A stretch of 24,732 nt of DNA from an uncultured Oscillospiraceae bacterium (GCA_900554535.1 USIA01000012.1:1-24732), one strand, 5' to 3'; positions 15,611 through 23,517 are shown, numbered from the stretch's first letter. The notes: generated by a model from the letters alone, not told the origin. Program-made: numbers and translations.

Positions 15611-15654
15611 TCTTGTCATCTGTCAAGAAGTGTGTTATACTCACTGTTAACACA
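15611..15654 (+). promoter_or_regulatory. nadA promoter with overlapping palindromic operator (putative NiaR site)
   Basis: TTGTCA (15613-15618) and TATACT (15636-15641) are 17 bp apart, with an extended -10 TG. An 18-bp imperfect palindrome TCTTGnCA-nn-TGnCAAGA (15611-15628) covers the -35. A second inverted repeat TGTGTTA...TAACACA (15631-15637 and 15648-15654) covers the -10 and the start site. The TGTC/GACA-rich palindrome resembles sites of NiaR-type NAD repressors, and such a regulator is the fourth gene of this operon. Repression by NiaR with a nicotinate-related ligand is inferred. Confidence 0.75.
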
Positions 15655-15685
15655 ATGTTAAAAACGGAGAGCAGGAGGGTTATCC

Positions 15686-16597
15686 TTGAAAGACAAAATT
15701 GAGCGGGTTAAACGCCTCAAGCGCGAAAAAGGCGCTGTGATCCTTGCCCACTATTATGTAGAGGATGCAGTACAGGAAGTTGCTGACTATGTGGGAGATT
15801 CTTTTTTTCTCAGCCAGATCGCCACAAAAGTAGAGGCGCAGACCATCGTCCTGTGCGGCGTTCGTTTTATGGGTGAAAGCGCCAAAATTCTAAACCCTGG
15901 CAAAACCGTCCTGCTGCCGGACGCGCAGGCCGACTGCCCGATGGCCCACATGGCCACGCCGGAGCGTATCCGCGCCATCCGGGAAACGTATGATGATGTT
16001 GCGGTGGTTTGCTATATCAATTCCACGGCGGAGTTGAAAACGCTAGCGGATGTATGCGTTACGTCCTCCAATGCACTGAAAATCTGCAAGGCGTTGCCAA
16101 ATAAATATATCTATTTTATTCCGGACCAGCATCTGGCACATTTTATCGCGGCTCAGCTGCCGGAAAAACACTTTCTCTTCAACGACGGCTATTGTCTGGT
16201 TCACAATGCAATCCGTCCTGAAGGAGTCCGTGCCGCCAAGGCGGCACACCCAAATGCCAAAGTGCTGGCTCACCCGGAATGCTCCGCTTCTGTCACGGCA
16301 CTGGCAGACTATGTGGGCAGCACCTCCGGGATTATTTCTTTTGCCGAAAAAGATGACGCAAAGAGCTATATTGTCTGCACAGAAAAGGGCGTCTTCTACG
16401 AATTACGCAACCGCTGCCCGGACAAGCAGTTCTTCCCCGCCCAGGGCTGCACACAGTGCTGCGTGAATATGAAGAAGGTAACGCTCGACAAGGTCATTTC
16501 CGCTCTGGAGACCGGCGCGCCAGCTGTGGAGTTGGACCCTGATTTTGCCAAAGCGGCCTACTCTCCGCTGCAAAAAATGCTGGAGCTTTCCCAATAA
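15686..16597 (+). CDS. nadA: Quinolinate synthase
   Basis: This 303-residue [4Fe-4S] enzyme condenses iminoaspartate with dihydroxyacetone phosphate to quinolinate in de novo NAD synthesis. The start is TTG at 15686 with an AGGAGGG site 7 bp upstream; relatives begin at a similar point. The triple-repeat fold is visible through ILAHYYVEDAVQEVADYVGDS, PDAQADCPMA, INSTAELK and AHPECSASV. Likely cluster ligands are C84, C170 (DGYCLVH) and C259 in the C-terminal TQCCVNMKK segment. It is the first gene of a nadA-nadB-nadC-regulator operon driven by the promoter at 15611-15654. Confidence 0.96.
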   Translation: MKDKIERVKRLKREKGAVILAHYYVEDAVQEVADYVGDSFFLSQIATKVEAQTIVLCGVRFMGESAKILNPGKTVLLPDAQADCPMAHMATPERIRAIRETYDDVAVVCYINSTAELKTLADVCVTSSNALKICKALPNKYIYFIPDQHLAHFIAAQLPEKHFLFNDGYCLVHNAIRPEGVRAAKAAHPNAKVLAHPECSASVTALADYVGSTSGIISFAEKDDAKSYIVCTEKGVFYELRNRCPDKQFFPAQGCTQCCVNMKKVTLDKVISALETGAPAVELDPDFAKAAYSPLQKMLELSQ

Positions 16598-16653
16598 AGT
16601 CTTTCCACTGGATTTCGGCGTGGACCGAAATATTTGACAAGGGGATGTGCAGA

Positions 16654-17955
16654 ATGGAACATCAATATGACGTATTGATCGCAGGCACCGGTGTATCCGG
16701 CCTTTTTCTGGCCATGCACCTGCCTGCCAACACACAGGTGCTGATGATTACCAAAGCTAATAATCTGGAGGACAGCGACTCCTTCCTCGCGCAGGGCGGC
16801 ATCTGTATGCTCAAAAATGAAAGCGATTATGAAAGCTACTTTGAGGACACGATGCGGGCGGGGCACTACGAGAACGATCCCGCTTCTGTCGAAGTGATGA
16901 TCCGCTCTTCTCAGGCAATCATCCGCGAGTTGGTCGCCTGTGGCGTGGATTTTGCCCGCGAAGCGGACGGCACGTTCAACTTTACGCGCGAAGGCGCGCA
17001 CTCGACGCCGCGCATTTTGCACCATGAGGACTGCACCGGCAAGGAAATTACACAGAAACTTTTGGCCAAGGTGCGGCGGCTTCCCAATGTGACGATTTGC
17101 ACACAGACGACGTTGATTGACCTATTGTGCGTGGATAACCGCTGCTGCGGGGGGATTGTGCAGGGGCCGGACGGCGCGATACAGCCTATTTTGGCGCGCG
17201 ACGTCGTGATGGCGACCGGCGGCGTGGGCGGTGTTTACCACAACTCCACCAATTTTCCGCATCTGACTGGAGACGGCGTCGCACTCGCCCTACGGCACGG
17301 GGTTGCCGTGCAAAACGTCGATTATGTCCAGATTCATCCCACGACCTTGTACTCCCAAAAGCCGGGCCGCCGATTCCTGATCTCGGAATCCGTTCGCGGT
17401 GAAGGCGCAGTACTCCTGGATAAAAACGGAAAACGATTTGTGGATGAACTGCTGCCACGCGACCTGCTGTCGCAGGCCATCCGCCGGCAAATGCAAAAAG
17501 AGGGTACCGAGCACGTCTGGCTTTCCATGCAGACAATCAAAGGCTGCGATGTACGCAAGCGCTTTCCAACGATCTGCGCGCGCTGCGCGGAAGAGGGAAT
17601 TGACATCACGAAGGATTGGATTCCCGTCGTGCCGGCACAGCATTATTTCATGGGCGGCGTGAAGGTCAACCTCGACAGCCGCACCAGCATGCCGCACCTT
17701 TATGCCGTCGGGGAGACGGCCTGCAACGGTGTCCACGGCGCAAACCGGCTGGCGAGCAATTCCCTGCTGGAAAGCCTTGTTTTTGCAAAGCGCGCGGCAA
17801 AGGCGATTGCCGCTCAAAAAGAGGGAACCGCTCCTTCCCCTGCTCCCTATGATCCGGCAGCCTATGCGAATATAGACGCTTGGAAGGCTGAGAATATTCG
17901 CATCGTACGCGGGGAAATTGATCGTGAGAAACAGCAAAGGAGAGCCACTTCATGA
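16654..17955 (+). CDS. nadB: L-aspartate oxidase
   Basis: This 433-residue flavoenzyme oxidises L-aspartate to iminoaspartate, the substrate of NadA. The FAD-binding Rossmann motif is at the amino end (VLIAGTGVSG, residues 7-16). Further family motifs are the FTREGAHSTPRILHHEDCTG segment, VQIHPTTL, ISESVRGEGA, AQHYFMGGVKV and the late FAD loop GETACNGVHGANRLASNSLLE. The C-terminal helical domain is very short compared with the roughly 530-residue E. coli and B. subtilis enzymes. Short forms do occur in clostridia. ATG 16654 (MEHQYD) is preferred over ATG 16645 because AAGGGG then sits at a proper distance. The stop overlaps the nadC start in ATGA. Confidence 0.95.
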   Translation: MEHQYDVLIAGTGVSGLFLAMHLPANTQVLMITKANNLEDSDSFLAQGGICMLKNESDYESYFEDTMRAGHYENDPASVEVMIRSSQAIIRELVACGVDFAREADGTFNFTREGAHSTPRILHHEDCTGKEITQKLLAKVRRLPNVTICTQTTLIDLLCVDNRCCGGIVQGPDGAIQPILARDVVMATGGVGGVYHNSTNFPHLTGDGVALALRHGVAVQNVDYVQIHPTTLYSQKPGRRFLISESVRGEGAVLLDKNGKRFVDELLPRDLLSQAIRRQMQKEGTEHVWLSMQTIKGCDVRKRFPTICARCAEEGIDITKDWIPVVPAQHYFMGGVKVNLDSRTSMPHLYAVGETACNGVHGANRLASNSLLESLVFAKRAAKAIAAQKEGTAPSPAPYDPAAYANIDAWKAENIRIVRGEIDREKQQRRATS

Positions 17956-18803
17956 ACCCAGTTACCACCATCCTCAACTGCGATCCACTGCTGCTGCAGG
18001 CTTTGCGGGAGGATATCACCAGCGAAGACGTAACCACAAACGCCGTCATGCCGCATGCCCAGCGCGGCAGCGCGGATCTTTTGTGCAAACAGGACGGCGT
18101 TCTGGCCGGCATTGATGTGTTTACGCGCGTCTTTCAGCTTTTGGACCCAGATGTGACCGTCGAGAAACATCACGAAGACGGAGATCGCATCCGCAGTGGC
18201 GAATGCCTCGCTGTTGTAACGGGCGACATCCGCGCACTGCTTTCCGGCGAACGCACGGCGCTGAACTATTTGCAGCGCATGAGCGGCATTGCGACCTATA
18301 CCCGCTCGGTGGTCGACCTGATGGGCAACACCAAGACAAAACTGCTGGATACCCGTAAAACCACCCCAAACATGCGCATCTTTGAAAAATATGCGGTCCG
18401 CGTGGGCGGCGGCTACAACCACCGCTTCAATCTCTCGGACGGTGTGCTCATCAAAGACAACCACATCGGTGCTGCCGGTGGCGTCCGCCAGGCAATCGAA
18501 GCGGCGCGCGCCTATGCACCCTTTGTCCGCAAAATCGAAGTAGAGGTTGAAAACCTCGATATGCTGCGAGAAGCCCTGGATGCAGGCGCAGACATCATTA
18601 TGCTGGACAATATGACGCACGACCAAATGAAAGAGGCAGTTTCGATCGTCGCCGGACGCGCGGAGACAGAATGCTCCGGCAATGTGACGCGGGAGAACAT
18701 TTCCGCTCTTCTGGATACCGGTGTTGACTATATTTCCAGCGGAGCACTGACGCATTCCGCGCCAATCCTGGATGTATCGCTGAAGCACCTGCATGCCATT
18801 TAA
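17952..18803 (+). CDS. nadC: Nicotinate-nucleotide pyrophosphorylase (carboxylating)
   Basis: This 283-residue enzyme converts quinolinate and PRPP to nicotinate mononucleotide with release of CO2, the third step of de novo NAD synthesis. Signatures are ERTALNYLQRMSGIAT, the substrate-binding LLDTRKTTPNMR, the VRVGGGYNHRFNLSDGVLIKDNH segment, EVEVENLD, and the closing SSGALTHSAP. The ATG at 17952 overlaps the nadB stop, with an AAAGGAGAG site inside nadB, so translation is coupled. Length is normal. The regulator gene follows 25 bp downstream. Confidence 0.97.
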   Translation: MNPVTTILNCDPLLLQALREDITSEDVTTNAVMPHAQRGSADLLCKQDGVLAGIDVFTRVFQLLDPDVTVEKHHEDGDRIRSGECLAVVTGDIRALLSGERTALNYLQRMSGIATYTRSVVDLMGNTKTKLLDTRKTTPNMRIFEKYAVRVGGGYNHRFNLSDGVLIKDNHIGAAGGVRQAIEAARAYAPFVRKIEVEVENLDMLREALDAGADIIMLDNMTHDQMKEAVSIVAGRAETECSGNVTRENISALLDTGVDYISSGALTHSAPILDVSLKHLHAI

Positions 18804-18828
18804 AAACACGCAAAAAGGAGGCAACGGC

Positions 18829-19329
18829 ATGACCGGAGAGAAGCGCAGGGAACAGATTTTGAGTGCGATTCAGCAGGCGCCAGGGCCAGTACCAGGCGCT
18901 GCGCTGGCGCAGGCCTGTCATGTAAGCCGACAGGTGATTGTGCAGGATATTGCGCTGCTGCGCGCTGCCCGGTATCCCATTCTTTCCACCACACGTGGTT
19001 ATGTCCTGCAAAGCCGCCGTTTTTCGCGCGTATTCCGAATTCTGCCTCCCGCTGACGGGCTCAAGCCCATTTTCTTTACCATAGTGGACAATGGAGGCCG
19101 TGTGCGCAATTTGTTTCAGCCCGGCACCAACGGCAGCCGGCTTGAGTTGCACCTAAATCTGCACGCGCGCAGCGGGGTTCAGGCCTTCTTACAGGAAACG
19201 ACGAAGCCAGAAGGGAAGCTGCTGCGCATCCTTGTTTCACAGCCGCACTGCCAGACTGTCGAAGCCGATAGCAAGGCGGCCTTGGACCGTATCGAAGACG
19301 CTCTATCTGCCAAGGGATATTTGGCCTAG
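18829..19329 (+). CDS. NiaR-like transcriptional repressor of NAD synthesis with degenerate 3H domain
   Basis: This 166-residue regulator has an N-terminal winged helix-turn-helix (about 5-60: RREQIL..., VSRQVIVQDIALLR, TTRGYVL). That region closely follows the NiaR/YrxA family, which represses NAD genes in response to nicotinate. The rest aligns with the 3H ligand domain (TIVDNGG, LNLHARSGVQAF, QTVEADS, IEDALSAKGYLA). By my remembered alignment the metal-site residues are mostly gone: P73 and I81 stand where His and Glu are expected, and the final H-x-H reads H140-C-Q142. The ATG at 18829 has a perfect AGGAGG site. It is last in the nadABC operon and probably binds the palindrome at the nadA promoter, giving autoregulation. 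Confidence 0.85.
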   Translation: MTGEKRREQILSAIQQAPGPVPGAALAQACHVSRQVIVQDIALLRAARYPILSTTRGYVLQSRRFSRVFRILPPADGLKPIFFTIVDNGGRVRNLFQPGTNGSRLELHLNLHARSGVQAFLQETTKPEGKLLRILVSQPHCQTVEADSKAALDRIEDALSAKGYLA

Positions 19330-19349
19330 CCATCCCCACAGAAATAGAC

Positions 19350-19377
19350 AAAAGCACGGGATTTTCCGTGCTTTTTT
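19350..19377 (+). terminator. Intrinsic terminator after the nad operon
   Basis: AAAAGCACGG (19350-19359) pairs with CCGTGCTTTT (19366-19375) around a 6-nt loop and continues into a T run. It lies 20 bp past the regulator stop codon and ends the nadABC-niaR transcript. Confidence 0.92.
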
Positions 19378-19438
19378 ATTTGAATTGTGGTAAAATAAAA
19401 AATGGAATTCAGTCCAAGACGTAAAAAGGAGAAATGCT

Positions 19439-20116
19439 ATGAAACGCAAGCCTTCGCGATATGACCCCTCGATGGATGAAACGCGCGCCGTCCCTCAGAA
19501 TCCGGATGATACATATGACGACGGATACGGCGGATATGATGACGTGCCGGCGGATGAACCAAACTACGAGTATCCAGAAGAGGAAAATGAACCAGACGAC
19601 CGCTATTATCCGGACAATCGGAGCCAGGCCTATTACCGTGAGCCCCGGCGTGGGGCTTCTCCTAAACTTCTGATTGCCATCGCGGTTGCAGTGGTTGTTC
19701 TCATCCTGGTGATTGTTCTGGTCGCGCGTGGATGCGGGACCGGAACGCCGTCCGCTTCCAGCGCTGTCTCAATGGGGCCGGTTTCCGCCACATCGTCACA
19801 GTCTACTTCTGAGGACCAGACGCCTGATGAAACAGAAGCGGAAACAGAAGACAACAATACGCCTGCGCAACAGCCAGAGGACAATACGCCCGCAAGCCAG
19901 CCGGATCGCGAATCCACTTCCTCTGCCGCGCCACAGCCGGAGAGCAGTGAAGCACCCGCTAAAGAATCGGAGCCAGCGTCCTCCAGCCAGGAACCAGAGT
20001 CTCAGGAGCCGGAAAGCACCGCTCCTGAGGAAAGCCAGGAAGCGCCTGCACAAAGCGAAACCCCCGCTTCGCAAGCGCCGGAACCGCCAACTGATCAATC
20101 TGCTGTCCAGGAATAG
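19439..20116 (+). CDS. Single-pass membrane protein with acidic N-terminus and Ser/Pro/Glu-rich tail, unknown function
   Basis: I do not recognise this 225-residue protein. Residues 1-68 are highly acidic and Tyr/Asp/Pro rich, followed by a short basic patch (REPRRGASPK, 67-76) and one strong transmembrane helix (about 77-96). The remaining 130 residues are low-complexity Ser/Pro/Glu/Ala/Thr/Gln with degenerate repeats of an ESQEPESxAPEE type. The positive-inside rule puts the acidic part in the cytoplasm and the tail outside, probably spanning or touching the cell wall. There is no LPXTG motif and no folded extracellular domain. The ATG at 19439 has an AAGGAG site. It is monocistronic, with terminators on both sides; a weak extended -10 (TGGTAAAAT, 19388-19396) may drive it. 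Confidence 0.8.
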   Translation: MKRKPSRYDPSMDETRAVPQNPDDTYDDGYGGYDDVPADEPNYEYPEEENEPDDRYYPDNRSQAYYREPRRGASPKLLIAIAVAVVVLILVIVLVARGCGTGTPSASSAVSMGPVSATSSQSTSEDQTPDETEAETEDNNTPAQQPEDNTPASQPDRESTSSAAPQPESSEAPAKESEPASSSQEPESQEPESTAPEESQEAPAQSETPASQAPEPPTDQSAVQE

Positions 20117-20124
20117 TAAAATAT

Positions 20125-20165
20125 AGCCAGCCGCATCTCTTTCAAAAAGACGCGGTTGGCTTTTT
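20125..20165. terminator. Bidirectional terminator after the membrane protein and rrf2 genes
   Basis: AGCCA-G-CCGC (20125-20134) pairs with GCGG-T-TGGCT (20152-20161) with one mismatch, followed by five T on the plus strand. On the minus strand the stem is also preceded and followed by A/T-rich sequence. It sits between the convergent genes ending at 20116 and 20213. Confidence 0.82.
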
Positions 20166-20212
20166 ACTTTTTTCGATTTTCCGTATTGCATAGCGCCGCT
20201 CGATCGAGCAGC

Positions 20213-20650
20213 TCAAATGAAAAACATATAATTACCTGCTGCCTGCGCCGCTTCCTCCACCAGCATGCTCAGGTGAATGCCGGACAGCGCTTTTTCAATC
20301 GACTCCTGCAGGCGCTGCGCAACGACTTCCAGGGCGGATTCGATCTCCGGAGCCTGCCCCTTCGGCAGGGTCCGCCCCGGCTGTTCAAAAAGGGAGGTTT
20401 CCGTGGCACGCAAGATGTCCAATGCGGTAATCTGCTCCGGTGGATAGGCCAGACGATACCCGCCCTGCGCCCCTTTTGTGGAAAGCAGCAGCCCGGATTT
20501 TTTGAGTGGCGCCACAACCTGCTCCAGATAGACCCGCGAGATACCCAGCTTTTCCGAAAGCTGCGTCACATTTACAAGATTATCCGCTCCGGACTGTGCC
20601 ATTCGCAGCAGAACTGCCAACGCATATCGTCCTTTTGCCGAAATCCGCAT
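20213..20650 (-). CDS. Rrf2-family transcriptional regulator, CymR-like, without cysteines
   Basis: This 145-residue regulator has the Rrf2 winged-helix domain: MRISAKGRYALAVLLRMA, the recognition helix around ISRVYLEQVVAPLKKSGLL, and the wing GAQGGYRLAYPPEQIT. IscR-type members bind an Fe-S cluster through three Cys residues near 92-106; this protein contains no cysteine at all, so it cannot do so. It ends in NYMFFI, resembling the YMFYI end of CymR, the cysteine-metabolism repressor that senses through the partner CysK. The ATG at 20650 has an AGGAG site. It lies 62 bp after an MFS permease gene but has its own promoter. Its targets are unknown; CymR-like function is a suggestion only. Confidence 0.9.
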   Translation of the reverse strand: MRISAKGRYALAVLLRMAQSGADNLVNVTQLSEKLGISRVYLEQVVAPLKKSGLLLSTKGAQGGYRLAYPPEQITALDILRATETSLFEQPGRTLPKGQAPEIESALEVVAQRLQESIEKALSGIHLSMLVEEAAQAAGNYMFFI

Positions 20651-20682
20651 TGCTTCATCTCCTAGGATGAGATTGCCGATTG

Positions 20683-20699
20683 CATATAGGTTTTATATG
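20683..20699. promoter_or_regulatory. Inverted repeat next to the rrf2 start site (candidate Rrf2 operator)
   Basis: CATATA (20683-20688) and TATATG (20694-20699) are perfect 6-bp arms around a 5-bp centre. The site lies a few bases downstream of the predicted start of rrf2 transcription, where binding would block elongation or initiation. Rrf2-family regulators commonly repress their own genes through AT-rich palindromes. Binding is inferred. Confidence 0.5.
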
Positions 20700-20709
20700 A
20701 CTTATTTTC

Positions 20710-20738
20710 ATCTTACGATATCTCATCTGATTTGTCAA
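20710..20738 (-). promoter_or_regulatory. SigA-type promoter for rrf2, inside the end of the MFS gene
   Basis: On the minus strand, perfect TTGACA (20738-20733) and TAAGAT (20715-20710) are 17 bp apart. The -35 lies in the last codons of the MFS gene and the -10 overlaps its TAA stop. The predicted start is near 20703. Confidence 0.7.
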
Positions 20739-21957
20739 TCTTTACAGTTGTGCGTTTTGCGTACCTCCGCACACTGCGGCGGACGATGCAAAGCAGCCCG
20801 CCGGCCATCAGCAGCGGGAACGCAGCGCCGGCCAACAGCCCGCCCTGCATTCCGTCGCCGGAAAGGCCCGCCAGCGTGCCGACCAACCATGGCCCTAACG
20901 TACAGCCAATGTCGCCGCAGACAGCCATCATGCCAAACATCGAAGTGCCGCCACGCGGAAAGGCACGCGCGGAAAGGCTATAAAGTCCCGGCCACATCAA
21001 GGACACCGAAAGGCCGCACATAGCGCAGCTTAACAACGCGAGCAGCGGGGTATGCGTCAGTGCTGTCACCAAATAGCACGCTGTGCACATGGAAGCGGAA
21101 AGCAAAAGCGCACGCCGCAGGTCAAACCGCTTGCCGTAAATGCCATAAAGCATCCGCCCCATCCCCTGCAAGGCAGCGAACAGGCAGGGGCCGAACAGAT
21201 CGCCCCAGACTTTTTCCATGCCAAGGCTCCGCTCTGCAAACAAAGATGACCACTGACTCATTGTCAACTCTGCTGCACCGGCGCAAAGCATCAGCACCAG
21301 GCACAGCCAAAACAGCCGAGAGCGAAGCATCGTGTGGATGGGTGTCTTTTGTTCTGGCGGCAGCGGCGGCGGTAAAGGGACCTTGGCCAGATAAAACAGA
21401 TTCATCAGCGGCACCAGCGCCCAAAACAGCGGCAATAAAAACCAATGCGCACTGCCAAACACATATAATGCCAGCGTAGTGCCCAACACCACCGCTACCT
21501 GTCCCCAGCAGCAGAACGAATGCAACAGCGCCATGGATGCCGCCTTGCCGCCCGGCGGCGCGGCTTCTCCAACCGGCAGTCCGTCAAGAATCGGACTGAC
21601 AAGATCTTCGATCAAGCCGCTGCCCATCGCGCTACAAACCATCGCGATGCACAGACCGGGAAACGGCGCCATCACTTGTGGAAGCACACCCATGCCGATC
21701 AAGCCGGTTGCTGCGAGCAAGTGTGCCGCCAAGGCACAGCGCCGGATTCCGATACGATCTACACACCAGACTGAGAAGAAGTCCATGCAAACCTGTGTGC
21801 CAAAATTCAGCACGATGAGCTGACTGAGTTGTCCGAAAGAAACGGCGTATTGATCTTGAAAGACCGTAAACAGCAGCGGAGCGAGGTTATTGACAATTCC
21901 CTGCGTCAAATATCCAAAGTGGCAGCTCCGGCGCGTATGCCGGTACGTACACAACAT
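20713..21957 (-). CDS. Major facilitator superfamily permease
   Basis: This 414-residue protein has about twelve hydrophobic helices in two halves joined by a short PLPPPLPPEQKTP linker, the layout of MFS secondary transporters. The GYLTQGIVNNLAPLLF start and DFFSVWCVDRIGIRR loop recall the sugar/proton symporter-like branch. It is unusually rich in Cys and Met for a permease. ATG 21957 is chosen because a GGGAGGG site lies about 10 bp upstream; a TTG at 21978 in the same frame is less likely. The substrate is not readable. It is followed by the Rrf2 regulator, so a link between that regulator and this transporter is possible. A bulged hairpin (21974-22001) lies just before the ribosome site. 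Confidence 0.88.
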   Translation of the reverse strand: MLCTYRHTRRSCHFGYLTQGIVNNLAPLLFTVFQDQYAVSFGQLSQLIVLNFGTQVCMDFFSVWCVDRIGIRRCALAAHLLAATGLIGMGVLPQVMAPFPGLCIAMVCSAMGSGLIEDLVSPILDGLPVGEAAPPGGKAASMALLHSFCCWGQVAVVLGTTLALYVFGSAHWFLLPLFWALVPLMNLFYLAKVPLPPPLPPEQKTPIHTMLRSRLFWLCLVLMLCAGAAELTMSQWSSLFAERSLGMEKVWGDLFGPCLFAALQGMGRMLYGIYGKRFDLRRALLLSASMCTACYLVTALTHTPLLALLSCAMCGLSVSLMWPGLYSLSARAFPRGGTSMFGMMAVCGDIGCTLGPWLVGTLAGLSGDGMQGGLLAGAAFPLLMAGGLLCIVRRSVRRYAKRTTVKIDKSDEIS

Positions 21958-22030
21958 AAAGCCACATCCCTCCCGCAATACACGTTATCCCAGTGTATGC
22001 GTTTTGGGAAATTCTGCTACGCAACAGAAA

Positions 22031-22066
22031 AGGGCGGTGACTTTGTTTGTCACAAAAGCCGCCGCC
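22031..22066. terminator. Probable terminator between the M20 peptidase and MFS genes
   Basis: GGCGG-TGAC (22033-22041) pairs with GTCA (22049-22052) and CCGCC (22059-22063), leaving a 6-nt bulge on one side. On the minus strand it is followed by CTTTT, and on the plus strand by TCTTTATTTT. It lies about 80 bp past the peptidase stop codon. The bulge makes this a moderate call. Confidence 0.5.
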
Positions 22067-22143
22067 TCTTTATTTTGTTCAACAGATGGAAACCCTTTTT
22101 CACAAATTTCCCGCACGATCTCGGCATATATGGCCTTTCAAAT

Positions 22144-23517
22144 TCATTCCGTTGCCATCCGATACATCGCTTCCAGACAGATTTGCGCATGCTCCATGAA
22201 ACGGGCAATGTCGATGCTTTCATTTGCATTGTGCAGGCCGCGATCCGGTTCATCCGGGAAAATGGGGCCAAAGGCGACGCCGCGGCCTTGCATTTCACGC
22301 GCATAGGTGCCGCCGCCGCTGGAAAAAGTCTCTGCCTTTTTTCCGGTGACGCTTTGATAGGCATCCTGCAGCAGACGCATCAGCGGCTGGTCGTCCGGCA
22401 TATACAGTGGCTTATTGTCGAGCAAGCATTCGCAATGCACCTGATACGGCAACGCCGCATGCTGGACCGCAGCATAGATGGCCTGACCGTTTGCCGTGAC
22501 CGGATATCGAATATCCAACGAGGCACTGGGCACACCGTCGTTGATGCGGACAATGCCGAGGTTCACGGTTAGAGGGCCGGAAGGCTCGTCGCTCTGGCGG
22601 ATTCCAAGCCCTGCACCAGTCGTATCCAAGCCGATGTGTTCGGACAGGAACATCAGAAGGCCACCCAACTCTTCCTTTGTAAACACCTTTGTCAACAGAC
22701 GAATCAACCGTGCAGCGGCATTTTTGCCCTCTTGCGGCATCATGGCATGGGCCGCAACGCCCGCACTTGCAATGCAGATGCCGTTTTGAGTATCGGTAAA
22801 GCTGAATTCGCCGCACACCGGCGCCATCGCCCGCAAAGCTGCCGCTTGTCCCGGTGTGCAGTCCAGCACTGCCTGTGCCTTTGCGGGCACTGCGTTGACC
22901 ACGGTCCCCGCCTGGAAACTACGCAGTGAACGGCCCTCCACACCGCCTGTCAGTTTCAGACGCAGGATGCCCTTTTCGCGGTTGCAGATGCCATAACTCG
23001 CATCCGGCGTAAACCCGAAATCCGGCAGCGACTCGCTCTCGTAATATTTTTTAATATCATCGCTGGCGATTTCCTCGCCACCACCAAAAATGACGCGAAG
23101 TTTACGCTTCGTCGGAACGCCAGCGTCCTGAAGCGCCTTCAGACAATAAAGCGCCACCACAGCGGCACCCTTGTCGTCCGCTGTGCCGCGTCCATAAAGA
23201 AGGCCGTTTCTTTCTACTGCCTGAAATGGCTCTGTTACCCAGCCGTCACCTGCCGGCACGACATCCACATGACAGAGCACATCGGCAAAGCCAGCGCCAG
23301 TTCCATAGGCTGCATGCCCGGCATAATTGCCGACATTATGGGTCTCCAACCCCAACTCCTGGGCCATTTTCAGGATTTCCGCCAGTGCGCGGGCACTCTC
23401 TTCGCCAAAGGGTTTGCCCGGCAGCGCCGGGGCTGCGACCGACGGAATCGCCACCATTCTCTTGATTCCCGCCAGAATATCCGACTGGTAGGCTTTGATT
23501 CGATTGCCGAATTTCAT
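22144..23517 (-). CDS. M20 family dipeptidase (PepV/Sapep-like)
   Basis: This 457-residue cytosolic metallopeptidase probably cleaves dipeptides and related small peptides. Its two-zinc M20 centre is intact: H83 and D85 in CHVDVVPAGDGW, the bridging Asp in GRGTADDKG (114-115), the catalytic and zinc-binding Glu pair E148/E149 in GGGEEIAS, D172 in FTPDASY, and the late His in GLHNANE. The lid/dimerisation domain sits in the middle. Length and the FTPDA-x(n)-EKG segment place it with PepV/Sapep rather than with the shorter succinyl-diaminopimelate desuccinylases. The ATG at 23517 has an AAAGGAG site. It is monocistronic, with two hairpins in its leader. Confidence 0.94.
   Translation of the reverse strand: MKFGNRIKAYQSDILAGIKRMVAIPSVAAPALPGKPFGEESARALAEILKMAQELGLETHNVGNYAGHAAYGTGAGFADVLCHVDVVPAGDGWVTEPFQAVERNGLLYGRGTADDKGAAVVALYCLKALQDAGVPTKRKLRVIFGGGEEIASDDIKKYYESESLPDFGFTPDASYGICNREKGILRLKLTGGVEGRSLRSFQAGTVVNAVPAKAQAVLDCTPGQAAALRAMAPVCGEFSFTDTQNGICIASAGVAAHAMMPQEGKNAAARLIRLLTKVFTKEELGGLLMFLSEHIGLDTTGAGLGIRQSDEPSGPLTVNLGIVRINDGVPSASLDIRYPVTANGQAIYAAVQHAALPYQVHCECLLDNKPLYMPDDQPLMRLLQDAYQSVTGKKAETFSSGGGTYAREMQGRGVAFGPIFPDEPDRGLHNANESIDIARFMEHAQICLEAMYRMATE

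Noticed and set aside
19740..20100. Possible CRISPR or coding repeat array in the Ser/Pro/Glu tail
   Set aside because: The repeats are degenerate at DNA level, in frame, without constant-length spacers; this is low-complexity protein sequence.
21829..22572. 247-residue open frame on the plus strand over the MFS and M20 genes
   Set aside because: It crosses from one intact antisense gene into another and has no ribosome site or conserved domain.
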